A DNA stretch of 64,000 nucleotides from Oryza sativa Japonica Group (GCF_034140825.1 NC_089042.1:27781501-27845500), one strand, 5' to 3'. Numbered from the stretch's first letter, positions 32,205 to 43,846 are shown. Program-made: numbers and translations. Notes: a model not told the origin generated them from the sequence alone.

Positions 32205-32904
32205 ATGGCTTTCCACCAAAGATCAATTAGCTTGCCTTCTAGGCCTCTCTCCAAAGTTGAAGAGGAGCTGCACAGCCTAGAAGCATGCGTCTCATCACCG
32301 TCCATGACCATCGAGATGATTTCTGATGTTTTGAGGAGGCTTGATGACATCTACAACTCCATTGAGCAGATCATGTGCCTGCCTAGCAACCAAATTTGCT
32401 CATCCCAGCAGAGGAAGTTGTTGGATGGAGAGATGGAATGCTCCCTCGAGCTACTGGATATCTGCAATGCTATGAGTGAGGTCTTCACTGAGTTGAAGGC
32501 CATCATCCAAGATCTGCAAGTGTCTCTCAGAAAAGGAGATAATGCAGTTGCCAAGATCCATTCATACATCCGCTTGGTGAAGAAGGCAAAGAAACATTTC
32601 AAGAAGACTGTGAAGGTAGCCTCAGACAAGGAAGACTGCAAGATTGTAAAGCGGTTGAGCAAGGCTAGAGAGATCACTACCTCTCTCCTCGAGTCAACAA
32701 TGCACCTCTTGTCGAAGCAAATCCAGATGCCAAAATTGTCTCTCATCTCCAAGGCATTCCAGAAGAAAAACCCAGTGATTTGCAATGAGGAACAGTTGCA
32801 GGTGTTAAGAGTGCTGCATCGGAGATCTTGAGGCTGGGGCTGGACTTGTGTTCAGGAGATTGGTCCAGAGCAGGGTTACTCTCCTGAACATTCTTAGCTC
32901 ATAG
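32205..32904 (+). pseudogene. DUF241 type B gene with a 1-bp frameshift
   Basis: Opens [24 protein letters not shown]. Near 32807 an extra A (GGTGTTAAGAGTGC against GGTGTTAGAGTGC in sisters) shifts the frame, giving a 208-residue product that ends VLRVLHRRS and lacks the LFRRLVQSR terminus. After the shift the rest of the type B sequence is intact to the ancestral stop at 32902-32904. It also lacks two codons in DNAVAKIHSYIRL and one in KKTVKVASDKED. The last 70 bp match the gene at 61182, not its neighbours. Confidence 0.85.
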
Positions 32905-32940
32905 ACGCTCCTCAAAATCTGACACTCTTTAAGACCGTGC

Positions 32941-32974
32941 GATTGGCATCCACCTTTTAAAGGATTTGCTAATC
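32941..32974 (+). promoter_or_regulatory. 34-nt 3'-UTR hairpin element
   Basis: GATTGGCATCC and GGATTTGCTAATC; pair 4-31 is T-A instead of T-G. Loop ACCTTTTAAA. Confidence 0.65.
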
Positions 32975-33360
32975 CTTCCCATTTGTATATATCATAGACT
33001 TACTGTACAGAAAAGAAAAGATACATGAAAGAGACAGTTTTGATCTAGTTCTTTCCATGTGCTTTGTCCTCACATATCTCTGATATACATGATGTGATTA
33101 TGCAAGTGATATTAGTATTAATGCCTTTGTGTGATGAATATACATACAACCAAGCACATGAATTATGAAATATATATACCATGTTAGCTTTCCTATTCTT
33201 TCCTCAATCAAACCAACCCTTCTCTTCTCCACAGGCACTCAATCCCTATTTGAGACAGCAAGAAATTACTTTCAAATTGATCTGTGATGTGCCATAGGGC
33301 TATGAAAATGGCCATGTGAGTCATGACACTCTGATTCCATTTGCTGCCTCGGTAGCAAGC

Positions 33361-33931
33361 AAAGGATTCTTGTGCAGTGGATCTTGCTACCACAGCTGCA
33401 ACAGGCCAGCTCCCATACACAAGGTTGAGAGTGCAAGCGGCATTGATTGCAAATGATAGAACACATATTGAAATTAACAAGAGAACAAAAAATTAAAAAA
33501 AAATACATGTATCATGTATCGACAATACCATTCTGGTAGCACTCAATTAAAATAATCCCTTGAGAGCATGCAATTATGTCAAGATCCACAAGTAGAGTGA
33601 ACTAACCTGCTGGTTTATGCTGCCAATAGTTGAGACATGACAATGTGATGACTCTCTTGGAATAAAGAGGCAGTGCATTAAAAATAAGAATAACATATGA
33701 GATATTTCATATGCTGTTTATTGCTGCTGCCAGATCTCAGACCATGATAGACAGCATCAGGGAGCTGAACTGGCAGGATTCTGTTTGTTTACCATCCAAA
33801 TGATGCTGTGTCTAGCACATCCACTGAATAAATAGGCCTCAGCACAAAGCTAGACACATCAAAGACATAAGTTTTCCTTTCCTTCTCATCTGTCGATCCA
33901 ACACAGAGAGGCAACATTTTTAGCAATAGAC
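33361..33931 (+). promoter_or_regulatory. Promoter of the type B gene at 33932
   Basis: GGATTC-N9-GGATCTT at 33361-33386; block at 33608-33642 (TAGTTGAGACATGACAATGT); AATAAATAG at 33827-33835. Confidence 0.65.
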
Positions 33932-34639
33932 ATGGCTTTCCACCAAAGATCAACTAGTTTACCTTCTAGACCTCTCTCCAGAGTTGAAGAGGAGCTGCAC
34001 AGCATTGAGGCATGGATCTCTTCACCCTCCCTGACCATCGAGATGATCTCTCATGGTTTGAGGAGCCTTGTGGACATCTACAGCACTATTGAGAAGATCA
34101 TGTGCCTACCTAGCAACCAAGTTTGCTCATCACAGCAAAGGAAGTTGTTGGATAGAGAGATGGAATGCTCCCTTGAGCTACTGGATCTCTGCAATGGTAT
34201 GAATGAGGTCTTCACCGAGTTGAAGGCCATCATCCAAGATCTGCAAGTGTCTCTCAGAAAAGGAGATAATGCAGCTGTTCAAACCAAGATCCAGTCATAC
34301 ATCCGACTGGTGAAGAAGGCGAAAAAGCATTCCAAGAAGACTGTCAAGAAGGTTGTGTCAGACAAGGAGGAGTGCAAGATAGTGAAGCTGTTGAGCGAGG
34401 CTAGAGAGATCACAACCTCTCTATTCGAGTCAACAATTCACCTCTTGTCGAAGCAAATTGCGATGCCAAAATTGTCTCTCATCTCCAAGGCATTCCAGAA
34501 GAAAAACTCAGTTATCTGCAATGAGGAGCAATTGCAGGTGTTAGAGTGCTGCATCAGAGATCTTGAGGCTGGAGCTGCGCTTCTGTTCAGGAGATTGGTC
34601 CAGAGCAGGGTTACTCTCCTGAACAATCTTAGCTCATAG
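33932..34639 (+). CDS. DUF241 protein, type B
   Basis: Single exon, 235 aa, MAFHQRSTSLPSRPLSRVEEEL to LLNNLSS. Private changes are [50 protein letters not shown] and AGAALLFRRL. LLDREME (not LLDGEME) links it to the pair at 46902/48662, which have LFDREME. Confidence 0.92.
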   Translation: MAFHQRSTSLPSRPLSRVEEELHSIEAWISSPSLTIEMISHGLRSLVDIYSTIEKIMCLPSNQVCSSQQRKLLDREMECSLELLDLCNGMNEVFTELKAIIQDLQVSLRKGDNAAVQTKIQSYIRLVKKAKKHSKKTVKKVVSDKEECKIVKLLSEAREITTSLFESTIHLLSKQIAMPKLSLISKAFQKKNSVICNEEQLQVLECCIRDLEAGAALLFRRLVQSRVTLLNNLSS

Positions 34640-34674
34640 ATACTCCTCAAGATCTGACACACTTAAGAGTTTGT

Positions 34675-34708
34675 GATTGGCATCCACCTTTTAAAGGATT
34701 TGCTGATC
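34675..34708 (+). promoter_or_regulatory. 34-nt 3'-UTR hairpin element
   Basis: Consensus arms; loop ACCTTTTAAA. Confidence 0.7.
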
Positions 34709-35057
34709 CTTTCCAATTGTATATGTTATACAATTACTGTACAGAAAAAAAATATGCATGAAAGAGAACAGTTTTGATCTAATTCTTGAATTCTTGTCGT
34801 GCACCCAATCCTCACATATTGCTGAGATACATGATGTGATTATGCAAATCAATGTCAATATTACTGACTCTGTGATTAATATACATTGCACAACCCATCA
34901 CCTAAATTATGAAATATAAGTGCCACGTTAGTGATATTAGTATTACTCTTATTTCTTTTCTTTTTTACAGTCAAATTGATCTATGATGTGCAATAAGGCT
35001 ATGAAATGTCCATGTGGGTTACTGACTCTGATGCCGTTTGTTGCCTCACTAGCAAGC

Positions 35058-35534
35058 AAAGGATCCATGTACAGTGGATCTTGCAGCTGCAGGTAAAACA
35101 GGCCAGCTCCAATACACAAGGTTAAGCGTGTATGCAGCATGGATTGCACATAATAGAACGCTAGTTGAAATTAACAAGAGAATTAAAAATTAGATAACAC
35201 TATTAAATAATCACTTGAGAGCGTGCAATTATGCCAAGAGCCACCGGTAGAGTGAACTAACCTGCTGGTTCTTGCTGCCAATAGTTGAGACATGACAATG
35301 TGACACCTCACTTGGAAGATAGATGGCAGTGCATTAAAACAATAAATAACAAAGAGGCCATATGCTACAGCCAGATCTCAGCTGAACTGCCAGGATTCCG
35401 TTTGTCTACCATCCAATTGATTCTATGTTTTGCACATCCTTTGTATAAATAGGTCTCAGCACAAAGCTAGACACATCAAACCAAACTTTCCTCTCAACTC
35501 TCAGACTCACCAGAGACAGAGTTTAGCAATAGAC
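35058..35534 (+). promoter_or_regulatory. Promoter of the type B gene at 35535
   Basis: GGATCC-N9-GGATCTT at 35058-35083; block at 35262-35297; TATAAATAG at 35444-35452, about 85 bp before the start. Confidence 0.65.
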
Positions 35535-36239
35535 ATGGCTTTCCACCAAAGATCAATTAGCTTGCCTTCTAGGCCTCTCTCCAAAGTTGAAGAGGAGCTG
35601 CACAGCATAGAGGCATGCATCTCCTCACCCTCCCTGACCATCGAGACGATCTCTGATGGTTTGAGGAGGCTTGGGGACATCTACAGCTCCATTGAGGAGA
35701 TCATGTGCCTGCCTAGCAACCAAGTTTGCTCATCCGAGCAGAGGAGGTTGTTGGATGGAGAGATGGAATGCTCCCTTGAGCTACTGGATCTCTGCAACGC
35801 TATGAACGAGGTCTTCACCGAGTTGAAGGCCATCATCCAAGATCTGCAAGTGTCTCTCAGAAAAGGAGATGATGCAGTTCTTCAAGCCAAGATCCAGTCG
35901 TACATCCGCTTGGTGAAGAAGGCAAAGAAACATTTCAAGACTGTGAAGAAGGTTGCCTCAAACAAGGAGGACTGCAAGATAGTCAAACTGTTGAGTGAGG
36001 CTAGAGAGATCACTACCTCTCTATTCCAGTCAACAGTGCATCTCTTGTCAAAGCAAATCGAGATGCCAAAATTGTCCCTCATCTCCAGGGCATTCCAGAA
36101 GAAAAACCTGGTGGTTTGCAATGAGGAGCAGTTGCAGGTGTTAGAGTGCTGCATCGGAGATCTTGAGGCTGGAGCAGGGCTTCTGTTCAGGAGATTGGTC
36201 CAAAGCAGGGTTACTCTCCTGAACATTCTTAGCCCATAG
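35535..36239 (+). CDS. DUF241 protein, type B
   Basis: Single exon, 234 aa. One codon is missing in KKHFKTVKKVASNKEDC, and the end is LLNILSP rather than [16 protein letters not shown] and [20 protein letters not shown] match the gene at 23195. An in-frame ATG 35 codons upstream lies before the TATA box and is not used. Confidence 0.92.
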   Translation: MAFHQRSISLPSRPLSKVEEELHSIEACISSPSLTIETISDGLRRLGDIYSSIEEIMCLPSNQVCSSEQRRLLDGEMECSLELLDLCNAMNEVFTELKAIIQDLQVSLRKGDDAVLQAKIQSYIRLVKKAKKHFKTVKKVASNKEDCKIVKLLSEAREITTSLFQSTVHLLSKQIEMPKLSLISRAFQKKNLVVCNEEQLQVLECCIGDLEAGAGLLFRRLVQSRVTLLNILSP

Positions 36240-36274
36240 ATACCCCTCAAGATCTGTCACTCTTAAGACCCTGC

Positions 36275-36308
36275 GATTGGCGTCCACCTTTTAAAGGATT
36301 TGCTGATC
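36275..36308 (+). promoter_or_regulatory. 34-nt 3'-UTR hairpin element
   Basis: GATTGGCGTCC and GGATTTGCTGATC; loop ACCTTTTAAA. Confidence 0.7.
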
Positions 36309-36379
36309 CTTCCATCTGTATATGCCATAGACTTACTGTACAGAAAAAAAATACATGAAAGAGATACAAAGTTTTGATC

Positions 36380-37180
36380 TAATTCTTGCCATGTGTGCTG
36401 TCCTCACATATTACTGAGAATCTGAGATACATGATGTGATTACCCAATGTTCTGTCAGTATTACTGCCTTTGTTATGAATATACATCGAACAATCCGCAA
36501 ATGAATATGTGCCATGTTAGTGATATTGTTTTCATTTCTTTTCTATTTTACAGTCAAATTGATCTGTGATGGGCCGTAGGGATATACATGCTCTACCTCT
36601 AAACATGAACATTACACGAAAATACCCACAACATCCTAGTTTGCATATTCTATTGAGGCCATGTGGTTATGTTACCTCACACCGGTCTAAGTCCATTAAT
36701 TAGTCCTCATTCCTCAATCAGTGTTTGGTGCATCTTGCACTACACACATGAAACATGCCAGGCCCAAACTACAGAGATTAAAGCTTGCAATTAGCACAAT
36801 GTATTAGCTGCCAAAGTTCGCTGCATGATCGCACGACCTAGCTTGGTAAGCTCTTGTGTGTACATCCATTTTATTTATTCATTTTGGAGGACTCATATGC
36901 ATCACATTCAGAAGTTTTCTTAAAAAACAAAAATGTTTAAATACTATAATTGTAGCGTAGACAGCATAATCTGCAATTCTGCAGCAAATATGCCGGACGA
37001 GTGGGAAAACTGCAAGCAGATTTGAGAAATTCAAAGCTGCACGAAGCGATTTCGAAACCATGCGTACGCTTATCGCTGTGGATTGCTGATTCACTCATGA
37101 ACTCAGGCATCAACAGTAGAACCAAGATGACTCACGGGGCATTGCATTGCAGCACACAGGTTACAGGAAAATAAAGTGGT
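36380..37180. repeat. Duplicated spacer, copy 2
   Basis: Counterpart of 25680-26460. No gene seen. Confidence 0.6.
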
Positions 37181-37194
37181 AGATGCATGAATAC

Positions 37195-37400
37195 CTCAGC
37201 TGCCCCCCCTGGGTGCTGGAGACTATACAGCATGCGGCCGCTCCCTGGGGCTGCCGTCGCCGTCGCCGTCGCCGACTCGCCAGAGCGGGCTCTACCCCTC
37301 CACTCTTTCTTGCCTTCTCCGGTGGTGGTGAGTTGTGGGAGGCGACGAGTAGGCAGTATCTCCTGGGCCCCATCAGATCAAAAGCAAAATTAACAACCAA
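37195..37400 (-). other. GC-rich exon-like island 3 (minus strand)
   Basis: Minus strand: CTGGGGCCCAGGAG-type promoter motifs near 37370, a GC-rich body, and a donor-like GCTGAG|GTATTC at 37195. From GAGGTAT to ACCACTTTATTT the border is nearly identical to island 2. Confidence 0.45.
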
Positions 37401-37654
37401 TTTTGCCTCACCCTCACATACACCACACAACTTGCATATGCTTACAGTAGATTAGATGTTTTGGATGATTGGATGCCCCATTTCCTCGCAGGCTCGACGA
37501 TGATTTCACAATCCAATCTGACAGTACTTGTGCGTGTGTTCGTGCAACGGTTGCTGCCTGCAGCAGCTGCTACATGACAGCCTCGCATGCCAACTCTCAA
37601 CTAGAGATCGATGAACACACTACACAAGCGTGCAGGATTTATACATCTGCTCGC

Positions 37655-38048
37655 TGGAGAGGAGACAGGGCAGTCATCCAGTCGTACGCCGAGCGGCCAA
37701 GAAGGCACAGAGACACATCAGGAGGATCACCGGCGGTGGCAGCAGCAAGCCTGCAGCTTCTGAAGCCAGAGAGATCGCCGTCGCAGCGCTCGAAACAGCA
37801 GCAGCAAAGCTCTTGCCGAAGCAGATCGCCACCATGTCGAGTTCAAGCAGGTGGTCCCAGCTCGTCTCCAAGAAGAAGAGAGATGCCTCCTGCGAGGAGA
37901 GCAGTTGCAGGTGTTGGAGTTGGACATTGCTGGTCTTAACAACGGTGTTGAGGTTCTCTTCAGGAGACTCATCCAGAGCAGGGTCTCCCTTCTCAACACA
38001 CTGACACTGGTAGATGATGAGATAGATCATAGATCATGCAAACACTAG
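37655..38048 (+). pseudogene. DUF241 type A fragment (C-terminal half)
   Basis: Begins abruptly near GAGGAGACAGGGCAGTCATC, matching the KRGDDAAVQ region of type A genes, and continues through AKKAQRHIRRI, ASEAREIAVAALE, LLPKQIATMSSSSRWSQLVS and [21 protein letters not shown]. The N-terminal half and promoter are missing, a length change in the CEESS/EEQLQ region shifts the frame, and one extra base removes the ancestral stop. It is GC-richer than the other type A genes. Confidence 0.8.
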
Positions 38049-38057
38049 CTCCTTTGT

Positions 38058-38091
38058 GATCTGCGTCCGCCTTTTAGAGGATCTGCTGATC
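38058..38091 (+). promoter_or_regulatory. 34-nt 3'-UTR hairpin element behind the fragment
   Basis: GATCTGCGTCC and GGATCTGCTGATC; pair 4-31 is C-G, 5-30 is mismatched. Loop GCCTTTTAGA. Confidence 0.6.
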
Positions 38092-38559
38092 ATGAAACAA
38101 TTTTGCCATGAGTACAATGAGACAAAATGATGAATTGTACAGTCATTTTGAGAAAAGAATTCTTGTTGGTCCATGTTCTCTTGTCGATTCACTGTATGTA
38201 CTTTGATGAGAACTTTATTCCATGCCTATGACATCAGGCCTAGTACAAGATTATGTTCACTTGGCAAAGTATTTTCTTTTCCAAGAAGTGCCACTATGAA
38301 AACAGGATAGACGAAGATCCCTTTTTTTAGATAATAATGGGATAAACGTAGATTCATGCTGACATACACAAACTTGATTTACCAATAGCGTGCTGTAGAC
38401 CAGCTTGTAATTAGCATAACCAGTGCCCAATAAAACAATACTTAACAACCATTAACACGAATGGAACCACTAACTAGTCAGCCTGCTTACTCCATTAAAC
38501 AAGTGTTAGAGCATGCGTGCACACCTGTGATTGTGAGGACCCAGCAATGAACTGCCAAG

Positions 38560-39193
38560 CTGATTCTTTGTCCCAACAACTGGAACATCACAATGTGATA
38601 AGCCTAGTTAGGAGCACCTAATGCATCGGAAGAAAATTGCACAGCATGTGGATCATCTTGAGGTTGCAACAACCAGATGCTAAATGCCCTGGTAGAGACA
38701 TGCCAGCAATGATGCACGGGTGGTCAGAACAAGATAAGCATGGCGTGTTGCATTGGAACCTGGATGGGAAGTCAACCATAGTTTTTTCTTCCAGAAAGAA
38801 TCATCAGGCAGCAGCCAGCTTCATTTCTCTCATCATTTAACTGCGTGCTCACCTCGCATCTTGATCTGAATCTGACATTAAACTAACCACTCGTGCAGAT
38901 GAGTTTGCCGCTGATAATTCAGACATGACAGGCTTGTTATGCTCAAATGTGAGAGTTAGAAATGCCTCTTATATTGAGGAGACATAAAAAAGCATCAGTT
39001 TGTCTTGGAGATGGGTGGCTTTGTTGCAGCAGCACAACCATCAATATTGATGAGATTCTTTCTGTTGCTTCTGTTTCTTCCGTTATAAATAGAGACAGAC
39101 TATGCTGGGCTTTCACCATTGAGCAGTTTCTTCTCTTCTCTTCCGTTTCCAGAGAAAAAAAAAAGGAAACACCACACACCATCTATAGAAACC
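38560..39193 (+). promoter_or_regulatory. Promoter of the type A gene at 39194
   Basis: Two blocks: 38560-38592 (CAACTGGAACATCACAATGT) and 38890-38930 (CTCGTGCAGATGAGTTTGCC, then GATAATTCAGACATGACA). Between them lies ACATGCCAGCAATGATGCAC. TATAAATAG at 39084-39092. Confidence 0.65.
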
Positions 39194-39919
39194 ATGGCAT
39201 TTAGATCTGCAAGCGCTCCTTCCAGCCCTCGTTCTAACAAAACCAATGTTGAGGAACAGCTTCAGAGCTTGAAGGCAACCATCACTTCACCCGCTGAAAC
39301 CATTGAAACAATGCTTGATGGTTTCAGCAGGATTGGAGCTGTGTACAACAACATTGAGGAGATCATATGCTTGCCAAGCAGCCAAGCTCAACTTTGTCAG
39401 AATCAGCAGAGGAAAGCAGTAGAGCAAGAGCTCGAGCATTCCCTTGTGCTGCTCGACCTCTGCAACTCTATCCAAGAGAGTGTTTCCAAGCTCAAGACAA
39501 GCATTCAGGAGATGCAGTTGGTTCACAAGAGAAGGGATGCTACAGTTGTTCAGGCCAACATCCAGTATTTCATTCGTCTGACCAAGAAGGTGCAAAAGCA
39601 GTCCAAGAAGATCAGCAAGAAGTCTGCTTCAGCTGAGCAGGAGGGCTCCAGGGTGATCAAGCTGTTGGCCGAAGCTAGAGAGGTCGCCATCTCAATGCTT
39701 GAGTCCTCTTCACATCTCTTGTCAAAGAAGATCACAACATCAAATTCTAGCAAGTGGTCACTTGTCTCCAAGGCATTTCAGAAGACAAGGCTTGCATGCC
39801 AGGAGGAGCAATTACAGGCGTTGGAGTTCGCCATCGTTGATCTCGAGAGCGGAGTTGAGACTTTGTTCAGGAGATTGATCCAGATCAGAGTTTCTCTTCT
39901 GAATGCTCTAAGCTTGTAG
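39194..39919 (+). CDS. DUF241 protein, type A
   Basis: Single exon, 241 aa. Opens [18 protein letters not shown], lacking the HL before RSAS, so the RSxSxP motif starts at residue 4. Private changes are [46 protein letters not shown] (an acidic position lost), [20 protein letters not shown] and [15 protein letters not shown]. Confidence 0.9.
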   Translation: MAFRSASAPSSPRSNKTNVEEQLQSLKATITSPAETIETMLDGFSRIGAVYNNIEEIICLPSSQAQLCQNQQRKAVEQELEHSLVLLDLCNSIQESVSKLKTSIQEMQLVHKRRDATVVQANIQYFIRLTKKVQKQSKKISKKSASAEQEGSRVIKLLAEAREVAISMLESSSHLLSKKITTSNSSKWSLVSKAFQKTRLACQEEQLQALEFAIVDLESGVETLFRRLIQIRVSLLNALSL

Positions 39920-39949
39920 ATAGACGATGAACCAACTCTGGCTCCCTCT

Positions 39950-39983
39950 GATCTGCATCCGCCTTTTATAGGATCTGCTGATC
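39950..39983 (+). promoter_or_regulatory. 34-nt 3'-UTR hairpin element
   Basis: GATCTGCATCC and GGATCTGCTGATC; C-G at 4-31, T/T mismatch at 5-30. Loop GCCTTTTATA. Confidence 0.6.
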
Positions 39984-40552
39984 ATCAAAACAATTTTCCA
40001 ATGTGTATATGAGAGGAAATGACAAATGTCAAAATGTACAGTACATCAGTTAGTCAAAAGGAAAAAAAATATTTTGGCCCATGCTCAGTTGTCAATTTTT
40101 ACTGATTTTGAAGCTTGTATGTATGACCATTTTTCCTTTCCAGGAACTTATTTAACCTCACACTGAGGACGGCCAAACAATCACCTGAATTTTGGGGTAC
40201 TTAAGCTAAAGTTTATTGATAGAAAAAAAACTTAAATTATCAATAAGATGCTCACTTTTCCTGGATGTTATAGAAACAATAGTACAGAAAGTTTGAAAAA
40301 TTCCTTTGAAGCCAGCATTCTTTACTAGAGATGATGAGATGGCCATGCTTTCCTCATTCACAGGAATATTATTATACAATATATCTTGACATCATGCCAG
40401 CTGGTAATTAGCATAACCTATGCCTAATAAACCAACCAATTAACAATTAATAGCACACATAGAGAACCCATACGACTCGCCAAGCGTGCTCCATTAAACA
40501 AGTGTTAGAGCATGCATTTTTGTCAAGGGCCAGCACTAGAGTAAGCTGCCAT

Positions 40553-41185
40553 GCTGATTCTTGATCCCAAGAACTGGAACATCACAATGTGATAGAGCTA
40601 GTCAGGAGCACCTAACGCATCGTATAAAAATACGCACCATGTGGATCATATTGAGATTGCAACAGCCAGATGCTAAATGCACTAGTAAACATGCCAGCTA
40701 TGATGCACGGGTGGTCAGAGAAGATAAGCACAGCATCATGTGTTGGAACCTGGAAGTGAAGCCAATTAGTTGTCCCTCCCACCAAGAATCATCAAATTAA
40801 CCAGCTCCTTTCTCTCATAAGATCACTGGCATGTTCACCGATCTCACTACACTGATCCGGATTTGACATTAAACTACTCACTCGTGCAGATGAGTTTGCC
40901 ATTGATACAGCAGGCATGACAGACTGATCATGAACTCAAATATTAGAGATAGAAATGCATCTTATACCAAGGAGACAAAAAAAAGCATCTGTTTGTCATG
41001 GAGATGGGTGGCCTTGTTGCAGCAGCACGGCTTTCAATATCAATGAGATTCTTGCTGTTGCTTCCACTACTTTCGTTATAAATACATACAAACCATAGCA
41101 GGGTCAACAACATTGAAACACGGTTTCTCCTGTTCTCTTCCATTTCTTCAGAAAAAAAGGAAGCACTGCACTATCCATAGAGGCC
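40553..41185 (+). promoter_or_regulatory. Promoter of the type A gene at 41186
   Basis: Blocks at 40553-40586 and 40881-40921; ACATGCCAGCTATGATGCAC near 40688; TATAAATA at 41077-41084. Confidence 0.65.
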
Positions 41186-41917
41186 ATGGCATCCATGCTT
41201 AGATCTGCAAGTGTGCCTTCCAGCCCCTGCTCCAATGAAGCCAATGTTGAAGAACAGCTTCAGAGCTTGAGAGCAACCATCTCTTCACCCTCTGCAACCG
41301 TCGAAACAATGCTTGATGGTTTCAGCAGGATTGGAGGTGTATACAGGAACATTGAGGAGATCATGTGCTTTCCCAGCAGCCAAGTTCTCCTTTGCCAACC
41401 ACAGCAGAGGAAAGCAGCAGAGCAAGAGCTTGAGCGCTCTCTTATCTTGCTTGACCTCTGCAATGCCATGCAAGAGAGTTTCTGTGAACTCAAGGCAAGC
41501 ATCCAGGACATGCAGTTGGCTATCAAGAGAGCCGATGATGCCGCTGTTCAAGCCAAGGTCCAGTCCTTCATCCGTCTGACCAAGAAGGCACAAAAGCAGT
41601 CGAAGAAGATTAGCAAGAAGTCTGCTTCAGATGATCAGGAGGGATGCACGGTGCTCAAGCTGTCAGCTGAAGCTAGAGAGGCTGCAATTTCAATGGTTGA
41701 GTCCTCGTTGCATCTCTTGTTGAAGCAGATTGTGAAGCCGAATTCTAGCAGGTGGTCTCTTGTATCCAAGGCTTTCCAGAAGGCAAGGATTGCATGCCAG
41801 GAGGAGCAATTGCAGGCGCTGGAGTTGGACATCAGTGATCTCGAGAGCGGAGTTGAGACTTTATTCAGGAGATTGATCCAGAGCAGAGTTTCTCTTCTGA
41901 ATGCTCTGAGCTTGTAG
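41186..41917 (+). CDS. DUF241 protein, type A
   Basis: Single exon, 243 aa. Opens [20 protein letters not shown], with SML replacing FHL, an opening shared only with the broken copy at 43115. Features are [80 protein letters not shown] and [15 protein letters not shown]. It is the intact sister of that pseudogene. Confidence 0.92.
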   Translation: MASMLRSASVPSSPCSNEANVEEQLQSLRATISSPSATVETMLDGFSRIGGVYRNIEEIMCFPSSQVLLCQPQQRKAAEQELERSLILLDLCNAMQESFCELKASIQDMQLAIKRADDAAVQAKVQSFIRLTKKAQKQSKKISKKSASDDQEGCTVLKLSAEAREAAISMVESSLHLLLKQIVKPNSSRWSLVSKAFQKARIACQEEQLQALELDISDLESGVETLFRRLIQSRVSLLNALSL

Positions 41918-41943
41918 ATGATACACCAACTCTTGTTCTTTGT

Positions 41944-41977
41944 GATCCGCGTCCATCTTTTAGAGGATTTGCTGATC
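41944..41977 (+). promoter_or_regulatory. 34-nt 3'-UTR hairpin element
   Basis: GATCCGCGTCC and GGATTTGCTGATC; C-G at 4-31, C/T mismatch at 5-30. Loop ATCTTTTAGA. Confidence 0.6.
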
Positions 41978-42532
41978 ATCAAAACAATTTTGAGAAGTGT
42001 ATATACACAATAGGTACTGACAAAATGTACAAGAATACTGAAAAGAAAAAAAATTATCTATGTTCAGTTGTCAACTTTACTGTCTTAGCTTTCTGCATGA
42101 CCATAAATCCCTTCCAGAAAATCTTATTTATCCTCACTTAGAATGGCCAAACTATCACTTGTATTTTGGAGTTCTTATGTTAAAGTTCACTTAGAGGTAA
42201 AAACATAACTTATAAACAAGATGCTCACCATTACTGGTTGTTGTAGAAATAATAGTACAGAAAGTTTGAAATTTCCTTCTGAAGCTGCACCCTTTCCTAT
42301 AAAATAATGAGATGGTTGTGCTTTTCTCATCCACAGGAAGTTTATAGTACAGTCCATCTTGCTGTCATGACTAATAGCACACTAGCAGATAATTAGCATA
42401 ATTGTCCAATAAACCAACTATCTAACAGTTAATATAACACATCGAACCCATACCACTTTCCCAGCATTCTCCATTAAACAAATGGTAGCTCATGCATTTA
42501 TGTGAATGCGCAGCACTAGAGTAAGCTGACAT

Positions 42533-43114
42533 GCTGATTCTTGATCCCATGAACTGAAACATCACAATGTGATCGGCCTAGTTAGGAGCACCTAATGCAT
42601 AACAGAAAATTGCACAGCATGTGGATCATCTTGAGATTGCAACAGCCAGATGTTAAATGCACTAGAAGAAACATGCCAGCGATGATACACGGGTGATCAG
42701 CACAAGGTGAAGTCAACTAGTTCTTCCTTACACCAAGAATCATCAATCAGCTCCTTATCTCATCATTTCACTGCATACTCACAGATCTCAATACATCAAT
42801 CTGGATTTGACATTAAACTACTCACTCGTGCAGAAGAGCTTGTCATTGACAATGCAGACATGACAGGCTGATCATGAACTCAAATATTAAGAGTGCACCG
42901 AAGGGACATAAAAAAACATCTCTTTGTCATGGAGATGGGTAGCTTTGTACCAGCTGCATAGCTTTCATTATGGATGAGATTCTTGCTGTTGCTTCTATTT
43001 CTTCACTTATAAATAGAGAGAAACCATAGCTGAGTTTACACCATTGAGCAAGGTTTCTTCTCTTCTCTTCCGTTTCCAGAAAAAAAGGGAGGTGCTACAA
43101 CATCCATAGAAGCC
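42533..43114 (+). promoter_or_regulatory. Promoter of the broken type A gene at 43115
   Basis: Blocks at 42533-42566 and 42826-42864; ACATGCCAGCGATGATACAC near 42672; TATAAATAG at 43008-43016. The promoter looks intact although the gene is not. Confidence 0.6.
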
Positions 43115-43846
43115 ATGGCATCCATGCTCAGATCTGCAAGTGTGCCTTCCAGCCCTTGCTCCAATTAAAGCAATGTTGAAGAACAGCTTCAGAGCTTGAA
43201 GGCAACCATCTCTTCACCCTCTGCAACTGTCGAAACAATGCTTGATGGTTTCAGCAGAATTGGAGGAGAGTACAACAACATTGAAGAGATCATGTGCTTT
43301 CCCAGCAGCCAAGTTTTCCTTTGGCAGCCACAGCAGAGGAAAGCAGCAGAGCAAGAGCTTGAGCGCTCTCTTGTCTTGCTTGACCTCTGCAATGCCATGC
43401 AAGAGAGTATTTCTGAACTCAAGGCAAGCATCCAGGACATGCAGTTGGCTATCAAGAGAGCTGATGATGCCACTGTTCAAGCCAAGGTCCAGTCTTTAAT
43501 CCGTCTGAGCAAGAAGGCACAAAAGCAGTCGAAGAAGATTAGCAAGAAGTCTGCTTCAGATGATCAGGAGGGATGCAGGGTGCTCAAGCTGTCAGCTGAA
43601 GCTAGAGAGGTTGCAATCTCAATGCTTGAGTCCTCATTGCATCTCTTGTTGAAGCAGATTGTGATGCCGAATTCTAGCAGGTGGTCTCTTGTATCCAAGG
43701 CTTTCCAGAAGGCAAGGATTGCATGCCAGGAGGAGCAATTGCTGGCGCTGGAGTTGGACATCAGTGATATTGAGAGCAGAGTTGAGACTTTGTTCAGGAG
43801 ATTGATCCAGAACAGAGTTTCTCTTCTGAATGCTCTGAGCTTGTAG
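43115..43846 (+). pseudogene. DUF241 type A gene with an early stop codon
   Basis: Reads [17 protein letters not shown] and then TAA at codon 18 (43166-43168), where the sister gene at 41186 has GAA: a single G-to-T change. From [11 protein letters not shown] (43196) to LLNALSL the frame is open for 216 codons and well conserved, so the change is recent, or a protein starting downstream without the RSASVP motif may still be made. Other differences are [19 protein letters not shown] and RLIQNRV. Confidence 0.85.

Noticed and set aside
37469-37939. A 156-residue plus-strand open frame overlapping the type A fragment
   Set aside because: It is in the wrong frame relative to the DUF241 fragment and crosses the junction with the unrelated lead-in sequence.
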